DNA of 64,000 nucleotides from Amycolatopsis xylanica (GTDB lineage: Bacteria; Actinomycetota; Actinomycetes; Mycobacteriales; Pseudonocardiaceae). Where the stretch lies: the NCBI RefSeq assembly GCF_900107045.1, contig NZ_FNON01000001.1, forward strand, positions 868,001-932,000, given 5' to 3'. Within the stretch, counting starts at the first letter, position 1. Each line of letters opens with the position of its first letter. Shown here one piece after another: positions 49,969-58,971 of the stretch. The notes below the pieces were generated by a model that worked only from the letters and a program-made list of their open reading frames with translations, did not search any database and was not told the DNA's origin. The position numbers and the translations under genes were made by a program.

Positions 49969-50684
49969 TGGACGAGTTCGAACAGCGCGTGCGCGCCACG
50001 CTCGGCGAGCTCGCCGACTCCGTGCCGGCGAGCCCGCACGCCTGGGCCGAGCAGAACCGGCGGCGCGGGCGGAAGCAGCGGTCGCGGCGGGAGACCGTGC
50101 TGGTCGCCGTGGCCGCGTCGGTCGTGCTCATCGCGGCCGTGCTGGTGCCGTCGATGCTGATCCGGCAGGATCGGGAGCAGACCCCGGCGAGCCAGGGACC
50201 GGTACCTGGCCCCGTCTACGTGCCCGAGCAGGGAGCGGAACTTCTTGCCGGGCCGTTCGTGCTCACCACGTCCGTCCACAACGGACAAACATGGAACGCC
50301 GTCGCCTACTTGGTCTCCGGAGACAAGGCCACCCGGTCGCCGATGCTGTGCACCTGGTTCGGCGCGGCGGGCACGGCCATCGCGGGCGCCGGGCCGGGGA
50401 GCACGTGTTATCCACTGCCCGCAGACAAGACCCCCCAGCCTGCCGTGGCCGGGCACGGACTTCCCGATGGCGCGGCGGCTTCACCGCCCCACGGCGTCTG
50501 GGTGTTCGTGACCACTTCCCGGGTCGCGTCGCTGCGTGTGTACAACCGGGACGGTGGCATGTCCAAGCCGAGGCTGGTCGGCGGCGGAGGCGGCTACAGC
50601 CTGTTCTCCGGCGAGTACACCGACCCCGGCTGGTTCGACGCGTATGACGCACACGATGTGTTCATCGGAAGCGGCGTGCCCTGA
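49968..50684 (+). CDS. Membrane protein, putative anti-sigma partner
   Basis: The 238-residue protein has a short cytoplasmic N-terminus with ELADSVPASPHAW, a highly basic RRRGRKQRSRRE segment, one transmembrane helix (about 48-65) and an extracytoplasmic beta-rich domain with two cysteines. That plan is typical of proteins encoded after SigE-type factors. A zinc-binding anti-sigma motif is absent, so the name is by context. ATG 49968 overlaps the sigma-factor stop by one base, so the two are made together. The outer domain may sense an envelope signal. Confidence 0.7.
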   Translation: MDEFEQRVRATLGELADSVPASPHAWAEQNRRRGRKQRSRRETVLVAVAASVVLIAAVLVPSMLIRQDREQTPASQGPVPGPVYVPEQGAELLAGPFVLTTSVHNGQTWNAVAYLVSGDKATRSPMLCTWFGAAGTAIAGAGPGSTCYPLPADKTPQPAVAGHGLPDGAAASPPHGVWVFVTTSRVASLRVYNRDGGMSKPRLVGGGGGYSLFSGEYTDPGWFDAYDAHDVFIGSGVP

Positions 50685-50712
50685 TTCGCGTGTATCAGGA
50701 GTGAGGTGGCGC

Positions 50713-50747
50713 CCTCTTACTTAGGCAGCGAGTGCCTGAGCGAGAGG
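50713..50747. terminator. Candidate terminator hairpin before the eCIS operon
   Basis: Two nested stems share one centre. AGGCA (50723-50727) pairs with TGCCT (50733-50737), and CCTCT (50713-50717) pairs with AGAGG (50743-50747), separated by small internal loops. It lies 28 bases after the anti-sigma gene. No T-run follows. The next ~180 bases to the ATPase start contain an AT-richer patch at about 50783-50800 that may be the eCIS promoter. Confidence 0.35.
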
Positions 50748-50926
50748 TGGGTCCGGGGTGAATTCACTGTGGCGCGGGTATTCGGGTGGTTATTTTTCGC
50801 GGTGGTGTCCGAATGGGGTGATCAGGTCACAGGCGGGCAGCGATCCGGGCGTTCGGTGTTACGCGGTGGGTGCGGGCCGCGACCGAAGGGGAGAACGCGT
50901 GTCTCGCCAGGCGGGAGGGGGCTGCG

Positions 50927-52915
50927 GTGGCTGATCATGGCGTGCGCGAATCGTTGGCGCGCACGAAAAACCTCGCGTTCCACCGGCTTGACGCCATTCT
51001 CGCGCACGGGCTCGCCGAGGCGCGCGCACGTTTTGACGGTGATCCTTTTCGCGGCCTTTATGTCACGGCCGAGGATGCCGTAAAGGCATTCGAAGATCGA
51101 AACTTCGGTCCACAAGGGATCGAGCCCGGCTGGAATGAGATCACGGCGGCCGAACCGGGGTGGGGATGGATACGCGGCACTTACGCGTTGACCGATCTCG
51201 AACTCGATGTGCTGCTGATCGCGCTGGCGCCAGAAGCTGATCTGCGATACGAGCGGCTTTACGGATACCTGCAGGACGATGTGACACGGCGGCGGCCGAG
51301 TGTCCATCTGGTACTGGAGTTGCTGGCGGGGACGCGGGGCGTGTTCGGGGCCGAGGCGCCGCTGCTCGGCCAGCGGCTGGTCGAGCTGGTGGCGCCGGGG
51401 CAGCAGGTCGCGCCGCCGTTGCCCGCGCGGCTCGTCGTGCCGGACGACCAGATCGTCGACGTGCTGCTCGGGCTGGGGGAACTCGACCGCACGCTGGCCG
51501 CGTGCGGGGTGCGGCTGACGACCGGACACAAAGACTGGCCTGCCGTTCCGCTGGACGACGCGGCCGCCCTGCTCGACAGCATCGAAGAGGGCAAGACGAG
51601 GTGGTACTTCCGGGGGCCGGAGGGGTCGGGGCGGCGGTTCACCGCGGAGGCGGTCGCCGGGGAACTACGGGTGCCGGTGCTGGCCGCCGAGCTGCACCGG
51701 CTCACCGACGGCCCGTTCCGGCTGTTCCGGGAAGCGGCCTTGCACGGCGCGCTCCTCTACCTAGACGGTGTCGACGCGCTGACGGCCGACCTGGCGCGAG
51801 CCATGGCCCAGCACAAGGGCATGGTGATACTCGCGGGCCAGCGGGAGTGGACGCCGAGGGCGGGGGAGCCGCTCGGCGTGCGCGAGGTGTCGTTCGAACG
51901 GCGCGGCTTCGCGGTGCGCAAGCGAGTGTGGGAAGGCCACGGGGTGCCGCCTGAGCTGGCCGACGAGCTGGCGGGCCGGTTCCGGTTCGGACCGGGGCAA
52001 GTGGCCGAGGCGGTCGCGACGGCGGGCAGCCGGACGTGGGACGAGTTGTTCGCGGCAGCGCGGGCGCAGACGCGGCATCATCTCGCGGGGCTGGCGACCA
52101 AGGTCGAGCCCAGGGCCGGGTGGGACGAACTGGTCCTGCCCGACGACTCGGTGACCCAGCTCCGGGAGATGTGCCAGCGGGTGACGCTCGGCGGGCGGGT
52201 CTGGCGGGACTGGGGGTTCGACCGGCGGTTCGCCAACGCGGGCGCGACCACGGCGCTCTTCGCGGGGCCGCCGGGCACCGGGAAGACCATGGCCGCCGAG
52301 GTGATCGCCGGTGAACTGGGGCTCGACCTGTTCAAGATCGACCTGTCCGCGGTGATCAGCAAGTACATCGGGGAGACCGAGAAGAACCTCGACCGGGTCT
52401 TCGCCGCCGCGGCCGACGCGGACGCGATCCTGCTGTTCGACGAAGCCGACGCGCTGTTCGGGAAGCGCTCCGAGGTGCGGGACGCGCACGATCGCTACGC
52501 CAACATCGAGACCGCGTACCTGTTGCAGCGAATGGAACAGTACGACGGCATCGCCATCCTGACCACGAACCTGCGACGGCATCTGGACGACGCGTTCACC
52601 CGCCGCCTGCAGTTCATCGTCGAGTTCCCGTTCCCCGACGAGGTACGACGGTCCGCGATCTGGCGGGTCTGCCTGCCCGCCGAGGTGCCCACGAGCGAAC
52701 TCGACTTCGAAAGGCTCGGGCGCGACTTCCAGCTCGCCGGAGGCAACATCAAGAACTGCGTCCTGCACGCCGCTTTCCTTGCCGCGGCGGGGGAAACCGC
52801 GCTCGGCATGGACCAGATGCTCGACGCGATCAGGCGAGAGTACCGCAAGATGGGCCGGATCCTCCCCGAACCAGGAGGAGGTGCCGCGTGTTCCACGACC
52901 TCGACGCCACGCTGA
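50927..52915 (+). CDS. eCIS-associated AAA+ ATPase
   Basis: GTG 50927, preceded by GGGAGGGG, begins a 662-residue protein. The N-terminal half is helical with a degenerate first ATPase-like module. The C-terminal half is a complete AAA+ domain: Walker A GPPGTGKT (~447-454), a KYIGETEKNLDRVF segment, Walker B ILLFDEADALFG (~501-512) and an arginine-finger region DDAFTRRLQF. Contractile injection loci regularly carry such an ATPase (PVC15/Afp15 type), thought to help assembly. It is the first gene of the injection-system operon, and its end overlaps the cap gene by 28 bases. Confidence 0.9.
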   Translation: MADHGVRESLARTKNLAFHRLDAILAHGLAEARARFDGDPFRGLYVTAEDAVKAFEDRNFGPQGIEPGWNEITAAEPGWGWIRGTYALTDLELDVLLIALAPEADLRYERLYGYLQDDVTRRRPSVHLVLELLAGTRGVFGAEAPLLGQRLVELVAPGQQVAPPLPARLVVPDDQIVDVLLGLGELDRTLAACGVRLTTGHKDWPAVPLDDAAALLDSIEEGKTRWYFRGPEGSGRRFTAEAVAGELRVPVLAAELHRLTDGPFRLFREAALHGALLYLDGVDALTADLARAMAQHKGMVILAGQREWTPRAGEPLGVREVSFERRGFAVRKRVWEGHGVPPELADELAGRFRFGPGQVAEAVATAGSRTWDELFAAARAQTRHHLAGLATKVEPRAGWDELVLPDDSVTQLREMCQRVTLGGRVWRDWGFDRRFANAGATTALFAGPPGTGKTMAAEVIAGELGLDLFKIDLSAVISKYIGETEKNLDRVFAAAADADAILLFDEADALFGKRSEVRDAHDRYANIETAYLLQRMEQYDGIAILTTNLRRHLDDAFTRRLQFIVEFPFPDEVRRSAIWRVCLPAEVPTSELDFERLGRDFQLAGGNIKNCVLHAAFLAAAGETALGMDQMLDAIRREYRKMGRILPEPGGGAACSTTSTPR

Positions 52916-53697
52916 GCGCGATGCTCGGCGACGCCGCGGCTCCCGAGGAGCTGCGCAACGCCCATGTCAGCTTCGAGAGCCCCGACCGGTCGTATTCGCC
53001 CGCGCAGAAAACGGTCAACCTCTTCCTGCACGAGGTCGCCGAAGACCGCGCGCTGCGCGACGACAGCCGGATGCTCGAACGCGTCGACAACGTCTACCGC
53101 ACCCGCTCGCCCTTATTGCGGGTCAGCTGCATCTACCTGGCCACCGCCTGGTCGGCCGAGACGGCCGCGCTCAAGGCACGCGAGGAACACCGGCTGCTCG
53201 GCCTCGCGCTGCTGTGGCTGGCCAAGTTCCCGGTGATCGAGGACCGCTTCCTGCAAGGCGGGCTGGCAGGCCAGCCGTATCCACTGTCCACAGTGGTCGC
53301 GCGGACCGCGGAAGGCCAGTCGATGGGCCACTTCTGGAGCGCGCTCGGCATCGCGCCCCGGCCCGCGTTCTCGGTGAGCGTGACCATCGCGATGACCTTG
53401 GCGCAGCCGGAGGAGCAGTTCCGGGCGGTCGAGGGCTTCCGGCTGGAGAGCATGTCGGCGGAACGCCCGGTGCTCGCCGGGCGGGTGCTCGACCAGGCGC
53501 TCGCGCCGGTGGCGGGCGCGAGCGTGACCGTGGTCGAACGCGGGACGCGCGTGGTCTCCGACGCGCGCGGGCTGTTCACCGTCGCCGATCTCGACTTCGG
53601 CGGCTACACGCTGCGGGTGCAGGCCGCCGGGCACACGCAGGACGTGCCCGTCGTCTACGCGAAGGACAGTCAAGTGCACAACGTCGTGCTGGCGTGA
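52888..53697 (+). CDS. DUF4255/Pvc16-type cap protein with carboxypeptidase-regulatory-like domain
   Basis: The 269-residue protein has an N-terminal DUF4255 domain (~1-185), seen in VNLFLHEVAEDRALRDDSRM, SPLLRVSCIYLATAWS and the HRLLGLALLWLAKFP helix. A C-terminal Ig-like carboxypeptidase-regulatory domain follows, with AGRVLDQALAPVAGASVTVV. In Afp/PVC particles the DUF4255 protein (Pvc16) caps the sheath-tube end. The added beta domain is common in actinobacterial versions. GTG 52888 overlaps the ATPase gene, and the sheath gene follows after 19 bases. Confidence 0.85.
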   Translation: MFHDLDATLSAMLGDAAAPEELRNAHVSFESPDRSYSPAQKTVNLFLHEVAEDRALRDDSRMLERVDNVYRTRSPLLRVSCIYLATAWSAETAALKAREEHRLLGLALLWLAKFPVIEDRFLQGGLAGQPYPLSTVVARTAEGQSMGHFWSALGIAPRPAFSVSVTIAMTLAQPEEQFRAVEGFRLESMSAERPVLAGRVLDQALAPVAGASVTVVERGTRVVSDARGLFTVADLDFGGYTLRVQAAGHTQDVPVVYAKDSQVHNVVLA

Positions 53698-53716
53698 GAA
53701 GCCCCGGGAGGGCGAG

Positions 53717-54859
53717 ATGGTCGACTACGAGAAGAAGGCGCCGGGCGTCTACGTCGAGGAGATAACGCCCGCCGGGCCGATCGCGGGCGCGGGCACCAGC
53801 GTCCCCGCGCTGATCGGCACGGTGAAGGACCTCGGCGCCAACACCCCGGGTAAACCGGTCGCCGTCACCAACTGGACCGCCTACCTGGGGTTCTTCGGTG
53901 ACTACAAGGCCGGGCTGCAGCTGCCCTACGCCGTGCGCGGGTTCTTCGAGAACGGCGGCACGTTCGCCTACATCGTGCCGATCAAGGACAACTCCGGGCT
54001 GGACGCCGCGCTCGACGCGCTGACCAGGCTGCCCGACGTGAGCATGGTGTGCCTGCCCGGTGTCGTCGACCCGGCGGTCCAGGCCAAGGTGATCGCGCAC
54101 TGCGAGGCACTCGGCGACCGGTTCGCGGTGCTCGACGGCGCGCCGGACACCCAGCCGCTCAAAGCGGGCGGGCCGTTGCAGGCGCAGCGCGACGGTCTCA
54201 AGTCCGACAACGGTTTCGGCGCGCTCTACTGGCCGTGGATCGTCATCGCCGACCCGGCCGCGCAGCCGGGCGCCGCCGCGACCGTGACCGTGCCGCCGTC
54301 CGGTCACGTCGCGGGGGTGATGGCACGCTGCGACGACACGGTCGGCGTGCACAAGGCACCCGCGAACGAGACCGTGCGCGGCGCGGTCGACCTCGACTTC
54401 GCGCTCAACGACACCGAACAGGGCGCGCTGAACTCGCGCAACATCAACGCCATCCGGCGGTTCCCCGGCGGCCCGCCGCTGGTGTGGGGCGCGCGCACGC
54501 TCACCGCGGGCACGCAGTGGCGGCACGTCAACGTCCGCCGACTCGTGTCCTATGTGGAGGATTCGATCAGGCAGGGCATCCGCTGGGCGGTCTTCGCGCC
54601 GAACAACAAGGCGCTGTGGAAGGGGCTAGAACGCACGATCACCGAGTTCCTCACCCGGGTCTGGGAGGCAGGCGCGTTGTTCGGGACCAGCGCCAAAGAA
54701 GCGTTCTACGTGCGGATCACCGAGGAGCTCAACCCGCCGGCCGTGCGCAATCTCGGCCAGGTGGTCATCGAGATCGGCCTCGCGCCCACCCGGCCGGCCG
54801 AATGGATCGTCTTGCGCATCGGCCTGTGGGACGGCGGCGCACGCGGACTCGAAGGTTAG
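53717..54859 (+). CDS. Contractile tail sheath protein
   Basis: The 380-residue protein starts with the sheath signature KAPGVYVEEI and continues with a VPALIGTVKDLG strand. The conserved C-terminal domain contains NVRRLVSYVEDSIRQGIRWA, FAPNNKALWKGLERTI and a TEELNPPAVRNLGQVVIEIG end, all typical of gp18-like sheaths. The length is close to the small Afp2-type sheath and lacks the extra outer domains of phage sheaths. Contraction of this layer drives the inner tube. It is the only sheath gene in the window, followed after nine bases by the tube gene. Confidence 0.95.
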   Translation: MVDYEKKAPGVYVEEITPAGPIAGAGTSVPALIGTVKDLGANTPGKPVAVTNWTAYLGFFGDYKAGLQLPYAVRGFFENGGTFAYIVPIKDNSGLDAALDALTRLPDVSMVCLPGVVDPAVQAKVIAHCEALGDRFAVLDGAPDTQPLKAGGPLQAQRDGLKSDNGFGALYWPWIVIADPAAQPGAAATVTVPPSGHVAGVMARCDDTVGVHKAPANETVRGAVDLDFALNDTEQGALNSRNINAIRRFPGGPPLVWGARTLTAGTQWRHVNVRRLVSYVEDSIRQGIRWAVFAPNNKALWKGLERTITEFLTRVWEAGALFGTSAKEAFYVRITEELNPPAVRNLGQVVIEIGLAPTRPAEWIVLRIGLWDGGARGLEG

Positions 54860-54868
54860 GAGAGGGAA

Positions 54869-55309
54869 ATGGCTCAGACAGGTCAGCGGGTCGATCCGTT
54901 CCGCAACTTCAACTTCCTGGTCGAACTGGACGATATCGCCGAGGCGAGCTTCAGCGAATGCACCGGGCTCAGCTCGTCCACCGAGGTGATCGAGAACCGC
55001 GAAGGCGGTGACAACACGACCGTGCGCAAACTGCCCGGCAAGACCAGCTACGGCGACCTCACCCTCAAGCGCGGGCTCACCGGCTCCCGGCTGCTGTGGG
55101 ACTGGCGACAGCAGATCGTGGACGGCAACGTCGTACGCAAGACCGGCGCGATCGTGGTGTTCGACCTGGCCAACCAGACCGAGGTGGCGCGGTGGAACTT
55201 CGTCCGCGCGTGGCCGTCCAAATGGGAGGGTCCGGCGTTCAACGCCAAGGGCAACGACATCGCGATCGATACGCTCGTGCTCGCCCACGAAGGGCTGACC
55301 AGGGTATGA
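54869..55309 (+). CDS. Contractile tail tube protein
   Basis: The 146-residue protein matches gp19/Pvc1-type inner tube proteins. It opens with a DPFRNFNFLVELDDI strand, has SECTGLSSSTEVIENREGG and a KLPGKTSYGDLTLKRGLTGS loop, and ends in WPSKWEGPAFNAKGND. Hexameric rings of this protein stack to form the tube that carries effectors. A ribosome-binding site AGGAGAGG lies just upstream. The stop overlaps the next gene by four bases. Only one tube protein is present here, while PVC and Afp have several. Confidence 0.95.
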   Translation: MAQTGQRVDPFRNFNFLVELDDIAEASFSECTGLSSSTEVIENREGGDNTTVRKLPGKTSYGDLTLKRGLTGSRLLWDWRQQIVDGNVVRKTGAIVVFDLANQTEVARWNFVRAWPSKWEGPAFNAKGNDIAIDTLVLAHEGLTRV

Positions 55310-55674
55310 GCACGCTCAGCACGGAGATCGGGTTCGAGCTGCCGAAGGGCTACGTCGGCAAGGACGGCAGCCTGCACCGCGCCGGCGTGATGCGGCTGGC
55401 GACCGCGGCCGACGAGATCTATCCGCTGAAGGACCCGCGCGTGCGCAACTGGCCCGCGTATTTGATCGTCATCCTGCTTTCCCGGGTGGTGGTCAAGCTC
55501 GGCGCGCTCGAGGAGATCAACGCGGGCGTCATCGAGGGGTTGTTCTCGGAGGACCTGGCGTATCTGCAGGACCTCTACAACCAGGTCAACGGGCTGACGC
55601 CCCGGGTCGTGACGGTCGAGTGCCCGCACTGCGGCCGCGGCCACCAGGTGGAGGTGGAGCCGCTGGGGGGATAG
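55306..55674 (+). CDS. eCIS tail assembly-type protein with zinc-ribbon end
   Basis: The 122-residue protein begins at an ATG overlapping the tube stop. It has a beta-rich N-terminus, an LKDPRVRNWPAYLIVILLSR segment and a helical middle with NAGVIEGLFSEDLAYLQDLY, as in phage tail-assembly chaperone-like proteins found at this position in eCIS loci. The C-terminal ECPHCGRGHQVE has only two cysteines plus a histidine that may bind zinc. It probably escorts or nucleates tube/sheath assembly. The name rests on position and fold resemblance. Confidence 0.65.
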   Translation: MSTLSTEIGFELPKGYVGKDGSLHRAGVMRLATAADEIYPLKDPRVRNWPAYLIVILLSRVVVKLGALEEINAGVIEGLFSEDLAYLQDLYNQVNGLTPRVVTVECPHCGRGHQVEVEPLGG

Positions 55675-55826
55675 CGGGCTACCCCCTGGACCGGGTCCAC
55701 CAGGAGGCGGCCTTTCTCGGACGGCATGTGCATTGGACTCTCACCGAGGTGCTCGGCCTCGACCACGCGCAACGGCTGCGCTGGGTGGGCGAGGTCGCCG
55801 ATCTGGTGGAAGGAGGCGACGGATGA
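55620..55826 (+). CDS. DUF6760-like small eCIS protein
   Basis: This 68-residue protein has a YPLDRVHQEAAFLGRHVHWT segment and an LGLDHAQRLRWVGEVADL end. Together these match the small helical protein (DUF6760 type) that recurs next to the tail-assembly gene in eCIS clusters. The only standard start in frame is the GTG at 55620, which makes it overlap the previous gene by 55 bases. The glycine-rich first ~17 residues are probably not structured. Its stop overlaps the next ATG. The exact role is unknown. Confidence 0.7.
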   Translation: MPALRPRPPGGGGAAGGIAGYPLDRVHQEAAFLGRHVHWTLTEVLGLDHAQRLRWVGEVADLVEGGDG

Positions 55827-56611
55827 AGACGCTGGGTGAACGGCTCGACGAGGCGGGGCAGGCGCTCGCCGGCCGGCACGCGCCGATCGAGCCCGCCGGT
55901 GGCCGGTTCGCGCCGGTCCTGCGCCGCGCCGAGCGGCTGGCGGCCGGGTTCGGGGACCGCTTCGAGCGCACTGAAGCTCCATCGGCTCCCTTGGTCCGGC
56001 GCGCACCCCAAGCCACCGAGGAAACCACCACGGCCGTCGAGCAACCGTCCACAGTGGAGCCACCAGAGCCCGGACGGCCGGTCCCGGCGGACGTGCGGGC
56101 CCGGTTGCGCGAGGTTTCCGGGCCTGGGGCGGACGTCCTGCGGGTGCACGACGATCCCGCGGCGGACGTGGTCGCCCGCGAGCATCGGGCCGACGCTGTG
56201 ACGACCGGCGCCGACGTCTACTTCCGCGAAGGCCGTTTCCGGCCGGACGAGCCCGCCGGATTCGGCCTGCTCGCCCACGAGACGACCCACGTCAGCGCCC
56301 ACCTGGAACCGGGCAAGGCCGCGCGCCGCGCGACCGCGGGCGGGATCGCGGCCGAGGAGAACCTCGCGGTGTCACACGAGATCCAGGCGATCCATCCCAC
56401 TCACAGCGCCGAATCACCGAGCCCCGGTCTCACCCCCGGCCAACCCGCGCAGCCGCCGTCGGCGCCGGGAGCCCAGACGCCGATGACCGCGTCCACCGAC
56501 CGCGAAGTGCCCGCCGCCGCGCCGGAGCCACTCGACCTCGGCGAACTGCGCCGCGGCCTGATCGACGACGTCATGCGCCTGCTGCGCACCGATTTCGAGC
56601 GGGGAGGCTGA
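55823..56611 (+). CDS. DUF4157-domain protein, candidate eCIS effector or toxin
   Basis: The 262-residue protein has a helical N-terminus, a proline-rich linker and a DUF4157 core: VRARLREVSGPGADVLRVHD, DVYFREGRFRPDEPAGFG and the HExxH motif in LLAHETTHVSAH (HETTH at 152-156). DUF4157 proteins are enriched in eCIS loci and often act as putative metalloprotease-type leaders of cargo or toxins. The rest is a proline-rich tail with a final helix. ATG 55823 overlaps the previous stop. Cargo status is inferred; no cognate immunity gene is evident. Confidence 0.75.
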   Translation: MKTLGERLDEAGQALAGRHAPIEPAGGRFAPVLRRAERLAAGFGDRFERTEAPSAPLVRRAPQATEETTTAVEQPSTVEPPEPGRPVPADVRARLREVSGPGADVLRVHDDPAADVVAREHRADAVTTGADVYFREGRFRPDEPAGFGLLAHETTHVSAHLEPGKAARRATAGGIAAEENLAVSHEIQAIHPTHSAESPSPGLTPGQPAQPPSAPGAQTPMTASTDREVPAAAPEPLDLGELRRGLIDDVMRLLRTDFERGG

Positions 56612-56613
56612 GC

Positions 56614-57321
56614 ATGCTGCCGAAAAACACCCCCGCCATGCCGGTCGGCAACGAGCTGGCCAAGGCGCTGCTCATCGACACCACGACGGGCGTCGGCCAC
56701 TCGGTCATGTACAACCCCGAGGAGCTGAAACTCGACCAGGGCAACGTCTTCGCCGAGGTCGGCATCCCCGGGCTGGACGCGCCGCCGGTGCAGTACGTGC
56801 GCGGCAAGCCGCGCGTGCTCACCATGGAGCTGTTCTTCGACACCTACGAGATCCCGGCCGACGTCCGCGAGCACACCGAGCCGATCGTCCGCCTGCTCGA
56901 CAAGCGCCAGCAGACGCACGCGCCGCCGGTGCTGCTGTTCCTGTTCGGCCGCATGCAGTTCCGCTGCGTGCTGGTCGAGGCGGGCCAGCGGTTCACGCTC
57001 TTCGTCCGCGACGGGACGCCCGTCCGCTCGACCATGACCGTGCGGTTGCAGGAGTACGTCGAGGCCCGGATCGAGATCAAGCAGGGCGTGTTCTTCGGCT
57101 CACCGACCGTCTCGGCCGTGGTCAACGCGGTCGGCGACGCGGTGGTCTCCGGCCCGTCGACCGTGCACGTCACGGTCGCGGGTGACACGTTGAGCGGCCT
57201 GGCCGCCGCCTACCTCGGCGACGCGGGACGCTGGCGCCAGATCGCCGAGGCCAACCAGGTCGAGGACCCCACGCACCTGCCGCCCGGCCGGTCGCTGGTG
57301 ATTCCGGGGGGACGGCCATGA
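56614..57321 (+). CDS. LysM-domain baseplate/tail protein (gp53/Pvc7-like)
   Basis: The 235-residue protein has a beta-rich N-terminal part with VMYNPEELKLDQGNVFAEVG and VLLFLFGRMQFRCVLVEAG. It ends in a LysM domain at ~186-233: HVTVAGDTLSGLAAAYLGDA with a WRQIAEANQVEDPT core and a PPGRSLVIPGG turn. Proteins of this design sit between tube and hub in contractile systems. It lies between the DUF4157 and VgrG-like genes, and its stop overlaps the VgrG-like start by four bases. Confidence 0.9.
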   Translation: MLPKNTPAMPVGNELAKALLIDTTTGVGHSVMYNPEELKLDQGNVFAEVGIPGLDAPPVQYVRGKPRVLTMELFFDTYEIPADVREHTEPIVRLLDKRQQTHAPPVLLFLFGRMQFRCVLVEAGQRFTLFVRDGTPVRSTMTVRLQEYVEARIEIKQGVFFGSPTVSAVVNAVGDAVVSGPSTVHVTVAGDTLSGLAAAYLGDAGRWRQIAEANQVEDPTHLPPGRSLVIPGGRP

Positions 57322-58958
57322 CCCCGCCGTTCGCGCCGCGCTTCGAGGTCCGGCTCTCCGGTGTCACACTGGCCGCCGACCTGACCGAGCACATCCTCTC
57401 GCTGGAGGTCGAGACCGACCTCGACCTCGCGGGCTCGTTCAAGATCACCATGCACAACGCCGACAACAAGCTGCTCGACTCGGCGCTGCTCGATCTCGGC
57501 AAGACCGTCGAGATCCACCTCGGCTACGGCGACGAGCTGGTCCCGGCGCTGCTCGGCGAGATCGTCTCGATCGAGCCGTCGTTCCCCAAGGACGGGCCGC
57601 CGACGATCACCGTGTCCGGCTTCGACAAGTCGTACAAGATGCGCCGCGTCCAGCCGGAGGCGACCGAGTACCGGTTCATGAACGACAGTGTCATCGCGGC
57701 CAGGATCGCGGTGGAGAACGGCCTGATCCCGATCGTCGACCCGACGCCCGGCCTGCCGAAACAGGCGATCAAGGTCGAGAGCGACATGGCGTTCCTCAAA
57801 GCGCGGGCGCAGCAGTACTTCTTCGACGTCTACGTCGACTGGGACAAGCTGTACTTCCAGCTGCCCCGGCCGCAGTTCGGCGCGCACGTGCTCGAATGGG
57901 GCCGCAACCTCACCGCGTTCCGCCCGCGCATCTCGGCGGCCGGGCTGGCCGGGCTGCAGATCGTGCGCGGCTACAACCAGGAGCTCGCGCAGACCATCTA
58001 CGGCGCCGCGCTGGCCGCCGACTTCGACATGGACAACCTGGTCGAGCGGATCGGCAGCTCGGCGGTCGACCTGCTGATGTCCTTGGCGCGCAAAGGAATT
58101 CGCAAGCAGACGATCGAGAACCCGCTGGACGCGATGGTGCTGGCCAAGTCACTGCTCGCGGATCTGCTGGAGGGTATGTACGAGGGCTCCGGGGCGTGCA
58201 TCGGGATCCCCGAGCTGAAGGCGGGCCGGTACGTCACGATCCGAGGCGTCGGGCGCCGGTTCAGCGGGACGTACCGGGTCCGCAAGGTCACCCACCGGAT
58301 CGACGGCAACGGGTTCACCACCGAGTTCTCGATCACCCAGCGCGGGCATTCCAGCCTGACCGGCCTGCTGCGCAAGCACATCTCCGAGCTGCCGTCGCCG
58401 AACCAGCCCGAACGGTTCTACGGCGTGGTGGTCGCGGAGGTCCAGGAGAACAACGAGCTGCTGGACGTGCCGCCGCAGGTGCCGATCGGCCGGGTGAAGG
58501 TGTCGTTTCCCGGCCTGTCGGACAATTTCACCAGCGGCTGGGCGCCGTGCGCGCGCCCGATGGCGGGTAAGGACATGGGGTTCTACGCGTTGCCCGAGAA
58601 GGGCGACCAGGTGCTCGTCGCGTTCGAGCACGGCGATCTCACCAAGCCGTACGTCATCGGCGGCCTGTGGACGGTGAAACAGCTGCCACCCGCGTCCAAT
58701 TTGGACGGCATGAACAGCAAGCGGGTGCTCAAGAGCAAGGCAGGGCACACGATCACCTTCGACGACACGCTCGGCGTCGGCAAGGTGACCATCGAGGACA
58801 AGGCGGGCAGCTCGGTCACGCTCGACTCGGTGACCCGGTCGGTGACCATCAGCTCGGCGGGCAACCTGACGATCAAGGCACTCGGGAACATCAGCCTCGA
58901 AGCCTGCGGCGGGATCACGAAGATCTCGATGACACCGTCCACAGTGGACGTGACCTGA
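57318..58958 (+). CDS. VgrG/gp27-gp5-like hub and spike protein (Pvc8 type)
   Basis: The 546-residue protein joins a hub and a spike. The first ~370 residues correspond to the gp27-like hub (a SLEVETDLDLAGSFKITMHN strand, FLKARAQQYFFDVYVDWDK). Then an OB-fold region (FYGVVVAEVQENNELLD, VKVSFPGLSDNFTSGWAPCA) continues into a repetitive beta-helix spike, IEDKAGSSVTLDSVTRSVTI and after. This builds the puncturing centre of the baseplate and may bear cargo. It directly precedes the PAAR-like tip gene. Confidence 0.9.
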   Translation: MTPPFAPRFEVRLSGVTLAADLTEHILSLEVETDLDLAGSFKITMHNADNKLLDSALLDLGKTVEIHLGYGDELVPALLGEIVSIEPSFPKDGPPTITVSGFDKSYKMRRVQPEATEYRFMNDSVIAARIAVENGLIPIVDPTPGLPKQAIKVESDMAFLKARAQQYFFDVYVDWDKLYFQLPRPQFGAHVLEWGRNLTAFRPRISAAGLAGLQIVRGYNQELAQTIYGAALAADFDMDNLVERIGSSAVDLLMSLARKGIRKQTIENPLDAMVLAKSLLADLLEGMYEGSGACIGIPELKAGRYVTIRGVGRRFSGTYRVRKVTHRIDGNGFTTEFSITQRGHSSLTGLLRKHISELPSPNQPERFYGVVVAEVQENNELLDVPPQVPIGRVKVSFPGLSDNFTSGWAPCARPMAGKDMGFYALPEKGDQVLVAFEHGDLTKPYVIGGLWTVKQLPPASNLDGMNSKRVLKSKAGHTITFDDTLGVGKVTIEDKAGSSVTLDSVTRSVTISSAGNLTIKALGNISLEACGGITKISMTPSTVDVT

Positions 58959-58971
58959 GCGAGGGGGAGCG

